DNA from: an uncultured Eubacteriales bacterium
GTDB taxonomy: Bacteria; Bacillota; Clostridia; Oscillospirales; Oscillospiraceae
NCBI GenBank assembly: GCA_900549645.1
Contig: URPD01000063.1
Location: 1 to 8,280, forward strand
DNA length: 8,280 bases
Reading direction: 5' to 3'
Position 1 is the first letter of the stretch. Every line of letters begins with the position of its first letter. The position numbers and the translations under genes were made by a program. Below, piece after piece: positions 1-7,700 of this stretch. The notes beneath the pieces were generated by a model. It saw only the letters and a program-made list of their open reading frames with translations, was not told where the DNA came from and made no database searches.

Positions 1-2
1 TA

Positions 3-611
3 ATGGCAAAGAATACACAGCCCGTTGTAAAGCGTGCAAAGGCTCTGGGCGTTACCCCGGCATCTCTGGGTTACACCGGCAAGAGCAAGATCGACACCAT
101 ACGCAACCCCAAAGCTCAGGTCCGCAGGAAGCAGAGCGAGTACGGTATGCAGCTCAACGAGAAGCAGAAGGTCAAGTTCATCTATGGCGTGCTGGAGAAG
201 CAGTTCCGTCTCTACTATGAGAGAGCCGAGAAGATGCCCGGCATCACCGGTGAGAACCTCCTCGCCATCCTTGAGCAGCGCCTTGACAACGTTGTTTTCC
301 GTCTTGGCTTCGGCATGACCCGCCGCGAGGCTCGTCAGCTCGTCAACCACGGTCACGTCACCGTCAATGGCCGCAAGGTCAATATCCCCAGCTATCAGGT
401 CAAGCCCGGCATGGTCATTTCTCTCACCGAGAAGGGCAAGTCGATGCAGAAGATCAAAGAAAATATTGAGGATAATGCTTTCCGCGCCGCTCCCAAGTGG
501 ATCGAGTATGACAAGAATAATCTGACGGCAAAGATCATTGCAGTTCCCGCACGCGAGGACATTGATATGCCCATCGAAGAGCGCCTCATCGTCGAGTTGT
601 ACTCCAAGTAA
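3..611 (+). CDS. rpsD: 30S ribosomal protein S4 (zinc-less type)
   Basis: S4 is a primary 16S rRNA-binding protein that nucleates assembly of the 30S body. The 202-residue product has the full family layout: an N-terminal helical part, the conserved YGVLEKQFRLYYERA stretch (about 61-75), then the S4 RNA-binding domain at about 91-154, including RLDNVVFRLGF (93-103) and the VNGRKVNIPSY segment (121-131). The N-terminus has no cysteines at all, so it is the form that lacks the zinc-binding Cys cluster found in some S4 proteins. The ATG is at the edge of the window, so its ribosome binding site is not visible; MAKNTQPVVKRAKALG is a normal start for this variant. It ends in tandem in-frame stops (TAATAA). 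The order rpsD-rpoA-rplQ is the usual end of the alpha operon. S4 represses its own operon or leader in several bacteria, but no such leader can be judged here. Identity is near certain. Confidence 0.98.
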   Translation: MAKNTQPVVKRAKALGVTPASLGYTGKSKIDTIRNPKAQVRRKQSEYGMQLNEKQKVKFIYGVLEKQFRLYYERAEKMPGITGENLLAILEQRLDNVVFRLGFGMTRREARQLVNHGHVTVNGRKVNIPSYQVKPGMVISLTEKGKSMQKIKENIEDNAFRAAPKWIEYDKNNLTAKIIAVPAREDIDMPIEERLIVELYSK

Positions 612-648
612 TAAAGACACCCTCAAATTGGTAAGCTGAATCACCGCA

Positions 649-666
649 TGTGCCGCAAGTGGCACA
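649..666 (+). promoter_or_regulatory. Small hairpin in the rpsD-rpoA gap
   Basis: TGTGCC (649-654) and GGCACA (661-666) form a perfect 6-bp stem with the loop GCAAGT. No T-run follows, so it is not a normal intrinsic terminator. It lies in the 84-base spacer, ten bases upstream of the rpoA Shine-Dalgarno sequence. It could be an RNA processing or stability element, or a site of translational control; the sequence alone does not decide. Confidence 0.4.
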
Positions 667-674
667 ACACTTAA

Positions 675-682
675 AAGGAGGG
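675..682 (+). promoter_or_regulatory. rpoA ribosome binding site with long spacing
   Basis: AAGGAGGG is a strong Shine-Dalgarno match, but 13 bases separate it from the rpoA ATG at 696, longer than the usual 5-10. No other start in frame fits, because MIEIKKPRIE is the canonical alpha N-terminus. The nearby rplQ site has a 10-base spacing. Confidence 0.75.
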
Positions 683-695
683 TTATAAAACACTT

Positions 696-1646
696 ATGAT
701 CGAAATTAAAAAGCCGCGCATTGAGTGCATCGAAACACCCGCAGACAGCTCGTACGGCAAGTACATTATAGAGCCTCTGGAACGCGGCTACGGAACAACA
801 CTTGGTAACTCTCTTCGCAGGGTACTCCTGTCATCTCTCCCCGGTACTGCCTGCACCAGCATCAGGATCGCAGGCGTACAGCATGAGTTTTCCACGATCC
901 CCGGTGTGAAGGAGGACGTGACTGAGATCGTCCTCAACGTCAAGAGCATCATAGCGCTTCTGCATTCTACCGGCCCCAAGACCGTGTACATTGAAGCCTC
1001 CGGCGAGGGCGAAGTCACCGCCGGCGACATCAAGGCAGACGCGGAAGTGGAGATACTCAATCCTGAGCAGCCCATCGCCACCCTTGGCCCCGACGGCGCG
1101 CTGAACATGGAGCTCGTTCTGGATCACGGCAGAGGCTACGTCTCCGCCGCGCAGAACAAGACCCCGCAGACGCCCATCGGCACCATTCCGGTAGACTCCA
1201 TCTACACTCCGGTTCTCAAGGTCAACTACACTGTCGAGAATACCCGTGTCGGCAATCAGACCGACTTTGACAAGCTGACCATCGAGGTCTGGACGGACAA
1301 GACCATGGCTGCCCGCGATGCTCTCTCTCTGGGTGCAAAGATACTCTGCGACCACTTCACTCTCTTCACGGATCTGTCCGACACTATCGGCAGCAACTCC
1401 ACTGTTGTTGAGAAGGTAGAGAAGGAGCCGGACACCGTGCTCAAGATGACGATCGAAGAGCTGGATCTGTCCGTGAGGAGCTTTAACTGCCTCAAACGCG
1501 CAAATATCAATACCGTTGAGGATCTGGTCAGCAAGACTCAGGATGAGATGATCAAGGTCCGCAACCTCGGCCGCAAGTCCCTTGAAGAAGTCGAGCACAA
1601 GCTGACGATGATGGGACTGTCACTGGCGGACGAGGACAATCAGTAA
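696..1646 (+). CDS. rpoA: DNA-directed RNA polymerase subunit alpha
   Basis: The alpha subunit dimerises to start assembly of RNA polymerase and contacts UP elements and activators. The 316-residue product has the normal length. Its N-terminal assembly domain (about 1-230) contains the signature ERGYGTTLGNSLRRVLLSSLPG (29-50). A short acidic linker follows, then the C-terminal helix-hairpin-helix domain (about 250-312). That domain keeps the DNA-contact residues: R261 in SVRSFNCLK (equivalent to E. coli R265), N264 (E. coli N268), and K294 in NLGRKSLEE (E. coli K298). The start at 696 follows the canonical N-terminus. It sits 84 bases after rpsD and 26 bases before rplQ, so it is almost certainly co-transcribed with both. 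The protein is intact and nothing in it is unusual. Confidence 0.99.
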   Translation: MIEIKKPRIECIETPADSSYGKYIIEPLERGYGTTLGNSLRRVLLSSLPGTACTSIRIAGVQHEFSTIPGVKEDVTEIVLNVKSIIALLHSTGPKTVYIEASGEGEVTAGDIKADAEVEILNPEQPIATLGPDGALNMELVLDHGRGYVSAAQNKTPQTPIGTIPVDSIYTPVLKVNYTVENTRVGNQTDFDKLTIEVWTDKTMAARDALSLGAKILCDHFTLFTDLSDTIGSNSTVVEKVEKEPDTVLKMTIEELDLSVRSFNCLKRANINTVEDLVSKTQDEMIKVRNLGRKSLEEVEHKLTMMGLSLADEDNQ

Positions 1647-1655
1647 GCTCTCAAG

Positions 1656-1662
1656 AAGGAGG
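1656..1662 (+). promoter_or_regulatory. rplQ ribosome binding site
   Basis: AAGGAGG lies 10 bases before the rplQ ATG at 1673. It fixes that start over the nearby out-of-frame ATG at 1665. Confidence 0.85.
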
Positions 1663-1672
1663 AAATGCAATT

Positions 1673-2014
1673 ATGCCCGGAACCAGAAAGCTCGGCAAGG
1701 CGACCGACGCCCGTATGGCAATGCTCCGTCAGCAGGTCACTGATTTTCTTGATCGTGGCCGCATGGAGACCACCGTTACCCGCGCCAAGGAGATCGCCCC
1801 GATGGCCGAGAAGATGATAACTCTTGGCAAGGCAAAGGATCTGGCGTCCTACCGTCAGGCACTGGCCTTCATCACCCGTGAGGATGTCGCCAAGAAGGTA
1901 TTCGATGAGATCGCCCCGAAGTACGCGGAGCGCAACGGCGGCTACACCCGCGTCACCCGCATCGGCACCCGCCGCGGCGACGCAGCGGAAGTCGCAGTCA
2001 TCGAACTCGTCTGA
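1673..2014 (+). CDS. rplQ: 50S ribosomal protein L17
   Basis: L17 is a bacterial large-subunit protein that sits near the peptide exit tunnel. The 113-residue product is slightly shorter than the roughly 120-residue Bacillus form. It has all the family marks: RKLGK near the N-terminus (5-9), ETTVTRAKE in the first half, the EKMITLGK segment in the middle, the GGYTRVTRIGTRRGD signature close to the C-terminus, and the usual terminal AVIELV. It is the last gene of the alpha operon, as in most Firmicutes, and a strong terminator begins 14 bases after its stop. In many Firmicutes the next genes would be the ECF transporter ATPases, truA, rplM and rpsI; here they are replaced by a non-coding repeat region and the envelope operon. 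Confidence 0.98.
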   Translation: MPGTRKLGKATDARMAMLRQQVTDFLDRGRMETTVTRAKEIAPMAEKMITLGKAKDLASYRQALAFITREDVAKKVFDEIAPKYAERNGGYTRVTRIGTRRGDAAEVAVIELV

Positions 2015-2028
2015 TATCACCCGCAATG

Positions 2029-2065
2029 AATACGCAGAAAGCTTTCGCTTTCTGCGTATTTTTTT
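2029..2065 (+). terminator. Rho-independent terminator of the alpha operon
   Basis: A perfect 14-bp stem pairs 2029-2042 (AATACGCAGAAAGC) with 2047-2060 across the loop TTTC. The T-run continues to 2065. It begins 14 bases after the rplQ stop. The A-rich 5' arm could also give some termination from the opposite strand. Confidence 0.95.
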
Positions 2066-2212
2066 GTTGGGGAGGGGGAGGGGAGAAGTGTGCCGCACCA
2101 ACTTGGAGCCCCTTCTAGGGGAGCTGTCAGCGAAGCTGACTGAGGGGTCGCCAGTCTTAAACGACTGCCATTAGGGAAAAGACAAGGCGTTGCTTGGATT
2201 CCCCTCCCAACA
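2065..2212. repeat. Probable MITE-like or REP-like dispersed repeat (copy A)
   Basis: This non-coding block is bounded by short inverted ends: TGTTGGGGAGGGG on the + strand from 2065, and TGTTGGGAGGGG on the - strand ending at 2212. Inside are three local hairpins: CCCCT/AGGGG (2109-2121), GTCAGC/GCTGAC with a GAA loop (2126-2140), and CAGTC/GACTG with the loop TTAAAC (2152-2167). The core GACTGAGGGG (2138-2147) recurs inverted at 8206-8215. From memory, the pattern of an AGGGGAGCTG arm leading into GACTGAGGGG is a common intergenic repeat of Clostridia genomes, but I could not search for copies. No open frame of its own supports a protein. No clear target-site duplication is visible, because the left end abuts the terminator T-run. 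Confidence 0.55.
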
Positions 2213-2225
2213 CCCCCCTCCCCCC
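2201..2225 (-). other. Putative G-quadruplex motif upstream of the promoter
   Basis: C-runs of 4, 3, 6 and 6 at 2201-2204, 2206-2208, 2213-2218 and 2220-2225 give, on the - strand, four G-tracts separated by loops of 1, 4 and 1 bases. That fits the standard four-tract quadruplex pattern. It ends 23 bases before the -35 box of the envelope operon and overlaps the right end of the repeat. Function is unproven. Confidence 0.4.
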
Positions 2226-2248
2226 ATCAAAACTCCTTCAGAAAAAAA

Positions 2249-2277
2249 TTGCTTTCTTCTGCCGTTCCTGTTATAAT
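2249..2277 (+). promoter_or_regulatory. Sigma-A-type promoter of the MMPL-GLUG operon
   Basis: The -35 box TTGCTT (2249-2254) and the perfect -10 TATAAT (2272-2277) are separated by 17 bases. TGT directly before the -10 makes it an extended -10. An A-rich run (2241-2248) just upstream could act as an UP-like element. Transcription should start near 2284, giving a leader of about 33 bases. This makes the two envelope genes a transcription unit separate from the alpha operon. Confidence 0.85.
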
Positions 2278-2316
2278 CTATATTCGTAGAACTCTGCGCA
2301 TTTTTCGGGGGAGATT

Positions 2317-4779
2317 ATGCCGATGAGATCAGAAAAAGCGAGCCTCATGGAGCGTGTGGCCGCATTCATTGTAGACAAACGAAACATCATTTTTCTCATA
2401 TACATCGCCGCGGCGGTATTCTGCATCTTTTCATCCGGCTGGGTGGAGGTCAGCGACAGCCTGACCAAATACCTGCCGGAGAGCACCGAGACGCAGATCG
2501 GCCTCGAACTCATGGACGATGAGTTCACGACCTTCGGCACCGCGCGCATCGTCGTCGAGAACGTGAGCTATGAGCAGGCGGAGAAGATCTGCGCCGATAT
2601 CGAGCGCGTCCCCGGCGTCAAGGAGGTCGTGTTTGACGACAGCCCGGAGCATTACAACGAGGCTGCCGCGCTCTTCTCCGTCACCTTTGACGGCGAAAAC
2701 GACGACGAGGTCAGCGTCCTCGCCATGGACACCCTGCGCGACATGCTCAGCGTCTACGACCTCTACGTCAACACCGAGGTCGGCAACCCCCTCAAGGCGA
2801 TAATCAACCGCGAGCTGCTCATCGTCGACGGCATCGCGGCGCTCATAATCGTCGTCGTGCTGCTGTTCACCTCGAAAACCTACGCCGAGATCCCGGTGCT
2901 GCTGATAACCTTCGGCGCGGCGGCGCTGCTGAACATGGGCACGAACTACATGATGGGGGAGATATCCTTCGTCACCGACTCCGTCGCCATCGTCCTCCAG
3001 CTCGCCATGGCCATCGACTACGCCATCATCCTCTGTCACCGGTACATGGAGGAGCACGAGAACAAGGCCGCGCGCGAGGCGGCCATCGCCGCGCTCAGCA
3101 AGGCCATCCCGGAGATATCCGCCAGCAGCCTGACGACCGTGTCCGGCCTTCTGGCTCTGACCTTCATGCAGTACCGGCTTGGCTACGACATCGGCGTCGT
3201 AATGATAAAGGCGATTCTTCTGAGCCTGTGCTCGGTGTTCCTGCTGATGCCCGGCCTGCTCGTGACCTTCTCCGGCCTCATCGACCGGACGCACCACCGC
3301 AGCTTCATCCCGAAGGTCAGCTGGCTTGGCCGCTTCGCGTATAAGACGCGCTTCGTCATGCCGCCCGTGTTTGCGATTCTGCTTGTGCTGGGTGTTGTGT
3401 TCTCCGGCCGCGTCAACTACGTCTATTCGCACAATTCGGTCGACTCCATCCGCCATAACGAAAACCAGCTCGCCTACCAGCGCATCGAAGAGCTGTTCGG
3501 CATCGACAACCAGATGGCCATTATCGTCCCCGCCGGGGACTACGGCAGGGAAGAGAAGCTCATCTCCGAGGTCGAGGAGCTGAGCCGCACCATCAGCGTC
3601 ACGGGGCTTGCCAACATCAAGGCCACCGACGAATACTACCTGACCTCGGAGCTGACGCCGCGCCAGTTCGCGGAGCTTGCCGACCTCGACTATGAGGTCG
3701 CGCAGGTGCTGTACACGGGCTACGCGATGGACATAAACGAGTACGGTCAGGTCGTCACCAATCTTGAAAATTACGCCGTCCCGCTGCTAGACATGTTCTG
3801 CTACCTCTGCGACAAGCGCGACGAGGTCGAGGTCAACATCCCGGCGGACACCGAGGAGCAGCTGGACGAGCTTGAGCAGCAGATAAACGACGCGAAGCTC
3901 CAGCTCAAGAGCGACAATTGGAGCCGCATCGTCCTGTATGCCGACATCCCGACCGAGGGCGAGGAGAGCTATAACTACCTCGAAATCATCCACGGCATCA
4001 CCGCGCGCTATTACGACGAAGCCTACGTCGTCGGCGATACGACGAGCTGCAAGGATCTGCGCACATCGTTTGAAAAGGATAACCTGCTGATAAGCGTGCT
4101 GTCGATCGTGTTCGTCATCTCGGTGCTACTGTTCACGTTCAAGTCCGCGGGGCTGCCGGTGCTGCTCATTCTGGTCATTCAGGGCAGTATCTGGATAAAC
4201 TTCTCCATACCCTACCTCGCGGGCAAAAACCTGTTCTTCCTGACATATCTTATAATAAGCGCCATCCAGATGGGCGCGAACATCGACTACGCCATCGTCA
4301 TTTCGAGCCGCTTCATGGAACTGCGCGAGTCGCTGCCGCTTAAGAAGGCCATCGTCGAGTCGATGAACCTCGCCTTCCCGACCATCGTCACATCGGGCAC
4401 GATGCTCGCCTCGGCGGGACTCATCATCGGCCTTGTCACCTCGGACGAGACGGTCTCCGCCATCGGCGTGTACCTCGGCATGGGCACCGCGATATCCATC
4501 ATGCTCGTCCTGTTCGTCCTGCCGCAGATACTCCTGCTGGGCGACATTCTCATACGCAAGACCAAATTCACCATATCCCACGGCGCGGAGGCAACCACGC
4601 ACATGGGCATAATCCGCATCAACGGCCGTGTGCGGGGGACGCTGGACGGCATCGTGGACGCGGAGATACACGGCGTTTTCAAAGGTACGCTCAACGCGGT
4701 CATCGACATGGGCAGCGTTGAGGAGATACCCGAAATAATCATACCGGAGCCGAATCGCGGCGGAGGAGAGGAACAATGA
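2317..4779 (+). CDS. MMPL/RND-family transporter with bactofilin-like tail
   Basis: This 820-residue protein has the MMPL (RND superfamily) plan. TM1 (about 22-40) is followed by an extracytoplasmic loop (41-165), TM2-6 (about 167-320), TM7 (about 346-363), a second large loop (364-587), and TM8-12 (about 588-742). The loops have porter-like alpha/beta segments, and a predicted coiled coil at about 510-530. Each half keeps the D-Y pair that relays protons in MmpL3: D234-Y235 in TM4 (MAIDYAII) and D657-Y658 in TM10 (ANIDYAIV). It is therefore probably a proton-driven exporter of lipids or other hydrophobic envelope material; the substrate cannot be told. Residues 764-799 form an unusual two-unit repeat after TM12. 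GGGGGAG (2307-2313) ends only 3 bases before ATG 2317; the in-frame ATG at 2323 is better spaced and may be the true start. Its stop overlaps the next start (ATGA). Confidence 0.92.
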   Translation: MPMRSEKASLMERVAAFIVDKRNIIFLIYIAAAVFCIFSSGWVEVSDSLTKYLPESTETQIGLELMDDEFTTFGTARIVVENVSYEQAEKICADIERVPGVKEVVFDDSPEHYNEAAALFSVTFDGENDDEVSVLAMDTLRDMLSVYDLYVNTEVGNPLKAIINRELLIVDGIAALIIVVVLLFTSKTYAEIPVLLITFGAAALLNMGTNYMMGEISFVTDSVAIVLQLAMAIDYAIILCHRYMEEHENKAAREAAIAALSKAIPEISASSLTTVSGLLALTFMQYRLGYDIGVVMIKAILLSLCSVFLLMPGLLVTFSGLIDRTHHRSFIPKVSWLGRFAYKTRFVMPPVFAILLVLGVVFSGRVNYVYSHNSVDSIRHNENQLAYQRIEELFGIDNQMAIIVPAGDYGREEKLISEVEELSRTISVTGLANIKATDEYYLTSELTPRQFAELADLDYEVAQVLYTGYAMDINEYGQVVTNLENYAVPLLDMFCYLCDKRDEVEVNIPADTEEQLDELEQQINDAKLQLKSDNWSRIVLYADIPTEGEESYNYLEIIHGITARYYDEAYVVGDTTSCKDLRTSFEKDNLLISVLSIVFVISVLLFTFKSAGLPVLLILVIQGSIWINFSIPYLAGKNLFFLTYLIISAIQMGANIDYAIVISSRFMELRESLPLKKAIVESMNLAFPTIVTSGTMLASAGLIIGLVTSDETVSAIGVYLGMGTAISIMLVLFVLPQILLLGDILIRKTKFTISHGAEATTHMGIIRINGRVRGTLDGIVDAEIHGVFKGTLNAVIDMGSVEEIPEIIIPEPNRGGGEEQ
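4606..4713 (+). other. Bactofilin-like repeat in the MMPL C-terminal tail
   Basis: Residues 764-799 of the transporter, after the last membrane helix and so probably cytoplasmic, contain two tandem units: INGRVRGTLDGIVDAE (768-783) and IHGVFKGTLNAVIDMG (784-799). Ten of sixteen positions are identical or closely similar, with the glycines and the GTL core in register. The alternation of hydrophobic residues with glycine resembles rungs of the bactofilin (DUF583) beta-helix, which polymerises under the membrane. Only about two rungs are present, against many in true bactofilins. The resemblance is by eye and needs a profile search. Confidence 0.45.
4762..4766 (+). promoter_or_regulatory. Ribosome binding site of the GLUG gene inside the MMPL 3' end
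   Basis: GGAGG lies 9 bases before the ATG at 4776 and within the last codons of the transporter gene. With the ATGA overlap it allows both fresh initiation and translational coupling. Confidence 0.85.
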
Positions 4780-7700
4780 AGAAGAAAAGAGTAATGGCGC
4801 TGCTGCTTGCCGTGCTGCTCGCGGTGGGCATTGCGGTACCCGCCGCCGCAGCGGACAATCAGGTCATACATATCGTGACCGCGGAGGATCTGCGCACCTT
4901 TGCGCGCAACTGTCAGCTGGACAGCTATTCCGTGGGTCTGTCCGTCCTGCTGGACGAGGATATCGACATGGGCGGCGAGGCGATACAGCCTATCCCGTCC
5001 TTCTCCGGCGCGTTCAACGGCAACGGCCACAGCATCACGAACTTCACCCTCGCTACCGACGGCTCGCATCAGGGCTTCTTCCGCTATATCGAGGAGGGCG
5101 CGCGGGTCATAAACCTCAAGCTCTCCGGCACCGTGACGCCGGACGGCACGCGTGAGAACGTCGGCGGCCTCGCGGGCACGAACCGCGGCACCATCACCGG
5201 CTGCGCCTTTGACGGCACCGTCTCCGGACTTACGAACGTCGGCGGCGTCGCGGGCGAGAACTACGGCACCGTCAAGAACTGCACCGTCACCGGCAAGGTC
5301 ACGGGCAAGCGCTATACCGGCGGCGTCGTCGGCTTCAATAACGGCACCATAGACTCCGCGTACAACCACGCCGAGGTCAACACCAGCATCACCGCCAGCG
5401 AGCTGGAGCTTGACAGCCTCAGTCTCATGGACATGACCAGCCTTGACCTCACCTCCGCGAACGACGCCAACGTCGTCTCCGACAGCGGCGGCATCGTCGG
5501 CGGCAGCGTCGGGCTTATCTACAACAGCGTCAACTACGGCACCATCGGCTACCAGCACTACGGCTATAACGTCGGCGGCGTCGCGGGGCGGCAGTCGGGC
5601 TACATGGAGGGCTGTGAGAACCACGGCCGCGTCTACGGCCGCAAGGACGTGGGCGGCATCGTCGGCCAGATGGAGCCGTACATGGAGCTTGCCCTGTCCG
5701 AGGACTTGGCGACTGAGCTTCAGACCCTGCATGACCTCGTGACCGTGACCCTCAGCGACACGAATATCCAGAACGACGACGTCAACGCCGCGCTCACGCG
5801 GATGCAGAGCAACGCCTATTCCGCGGCGCGGGGCGCGTCCAGCCTTGCCGACCACCTCGGCGGCGTCGCGGACACCGCTATCGACGCGACAAACGAGATA
5901 CTCAACCGCATCGACTATTCGATAAAGGCCATGGAGCCGATAATGTCCGACCTGAATCAGGCGGCGGTCAACTTCTCCCTCGGTATGCAGCACATGGATA
6001 ACGCCATGGATAACCTTGAGATGGACAGCGCCACTCTCGGCGAACTGCACACGAATCTCGACCAGATGTCCGAGGCACTGGAGCGCATCAACGTGGAGCT
6101 GGAGTATCTGTCGTATATCGCCTCGGCGTATTTCAATAAGAAGGGCGACGGCGAGGTCGACCTCGACCAGCTCCGCCCGGATAATGCCGACGAGATAAAG
6201 GACAAGTACGGCTACGACTATGACCTTGACGCCGGCAGCTCTTCCTCCAAGCTCAAGAAGGCGCTGGTACAGGTCGTCTCCGACCTCATCATGGACACCG
6301 CCAAGCTCTCCAAGGCGACGAGCAAGGTGCTCGCCATCCTCGACGATTACTACCTCACCCCGATATATGACACCGACGGCGACGGCATCCCCGACCAGAG
6401 CCGCCTTGAGTACGCCAATGACGAGGGCGGCATGGCGCGCGACAACTTCACCGCCGCCTCCAATTACCTCGCCAGCGCTACCGGCGGGCTTGACGAGCTG
6501 AACCAGTACCTCGCCTCGCTCGACAAGGTGCAGTTCCCGAACCTCGGCAGCAAGTATTATGACTATTCCGACGAGCTGTTCAACGGCCTGACCGGCGTCG
6601 CGGGCAGCATGAGTGACCTCAACAGCGCCATGGATTCGACGTCCGACGTGCTGACCATGAATCTCATGCGCGTCAACGACCAGTTCAACGTCGTCATGCA
6701 GCTGCTGGCAAACGCCCTCAGCGGCAATATCGAGAACAACGTCTATGACGACGTGTCCGAGCCGGATAACGACGAGAGCATCGATGGCAAGCTGTCCGGA
6801 TGCGTCAACTACGGCGAGGTCAGCGGCGACCTTGACATCGGCGGCATCGCGGGCGCTATGGCCATCGAGTTCGAGGCCGACGTGGAGGGCGACGTCACCA
6901 GCGGCCTGAGCGTCACGCGCATCCTCTCCAAGACCTATATGATAAAGTGCGTTGCCCGCCGCTGTGTCAACCGCGGCGCGGTCACGGCGAAGAAGAATAA
7001 CGTCGGCGGCATTGCGGGCGTCACCGAGATGGGCACGATAATCGACTGCGAGGGCTACGGCAGCGTCGAGAGCAGCACCGGCGGCTATGTCGGCGGCATC
7101 GTCGGGTATTCCTACACCAATGTCCGCGACAGCTACGCCATGTGCAATATCGCGGGTTCGGAGTATGTCGGCGGCATCGCGGGCTTCGGCACCGAGATAA
7201 CCGACTGCCATTCGCTCGTCGGTGTCACGGGCGCGACGGCCTGCGGCGGCGCGATCGCGGGTTATGCCGATATGAACGGCGAGGGCATCGTGGACGGCAA
7301 CAGCTTCGTGCATGAGACGCTCGGCGCGATAGACGGCATCAGCTATAACGGCCGCGCCACGCCGATAAGCTATGATCAGCTGCTCGCCGTGCCCGGCCTT
7401 CCGGACGAGTTCCGGACTCTGACCCTGCGCTTCGTCGCGGACGGGGAGACTGTCAAGGAGCTGAGCTTCAGCTACGGCGACTCGATCGACGAGAGCGAGA
7501 TCCCCGCCGTCCCGGAGAAGGACGGATATAGCGGCCATTGGGCGGATTACGATTACAGCGCATTGTATTTCAGCGATGTCATCGAGGCCGAGTACAGCTA
7601 TAAGCGCGCGACGCTTGCCGTCGAGAATACCCGCGCAGGCTCGCCGATGTCGATAGTGCTCGTCGAGGGCAGCTTCAACGAGGGCTCGCAGGCCATGCTC

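Noticed and set aside
831..1598. Open frame of 255 codons on the - strand within rpoA
   Set aside because: It is a shadow of rpoA, whose identity is certain; the antisense product has no recognisable motif.
1824..2174. + strand open frame overlapping rplQ and the terminator
   Set aside because: It runs out of frame through rplQ and reads through the terminator hairpin and the repeat; it has no ribosome binding site and a Ser/Arg/Pro-rich shadow sequence.
2065..2212. Riboswitch or T-box leader for the envelope operon
   Set aside because: The structured block lies upstream of the promoter at 2249-2277, so it is not in that operon's transcript, and no known riboswitch core is visible.
2431..3456. 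Open frame of 341 codons on the - strand
   Set aside because: It is a codon-aligned shadow of the MMPL gene, rich in His, Asp and Val, with no family features and no ribosome binding site that I could see.
5150..7230. Tandem DNA repeats or CRISPR-like array
   Set aside because: The recurring GGCGGC-type DNA comes from the protein repeat motif VGGIAG in an open coding frame; spacing is uneven and there are no constant direct repeats with unique spacers.
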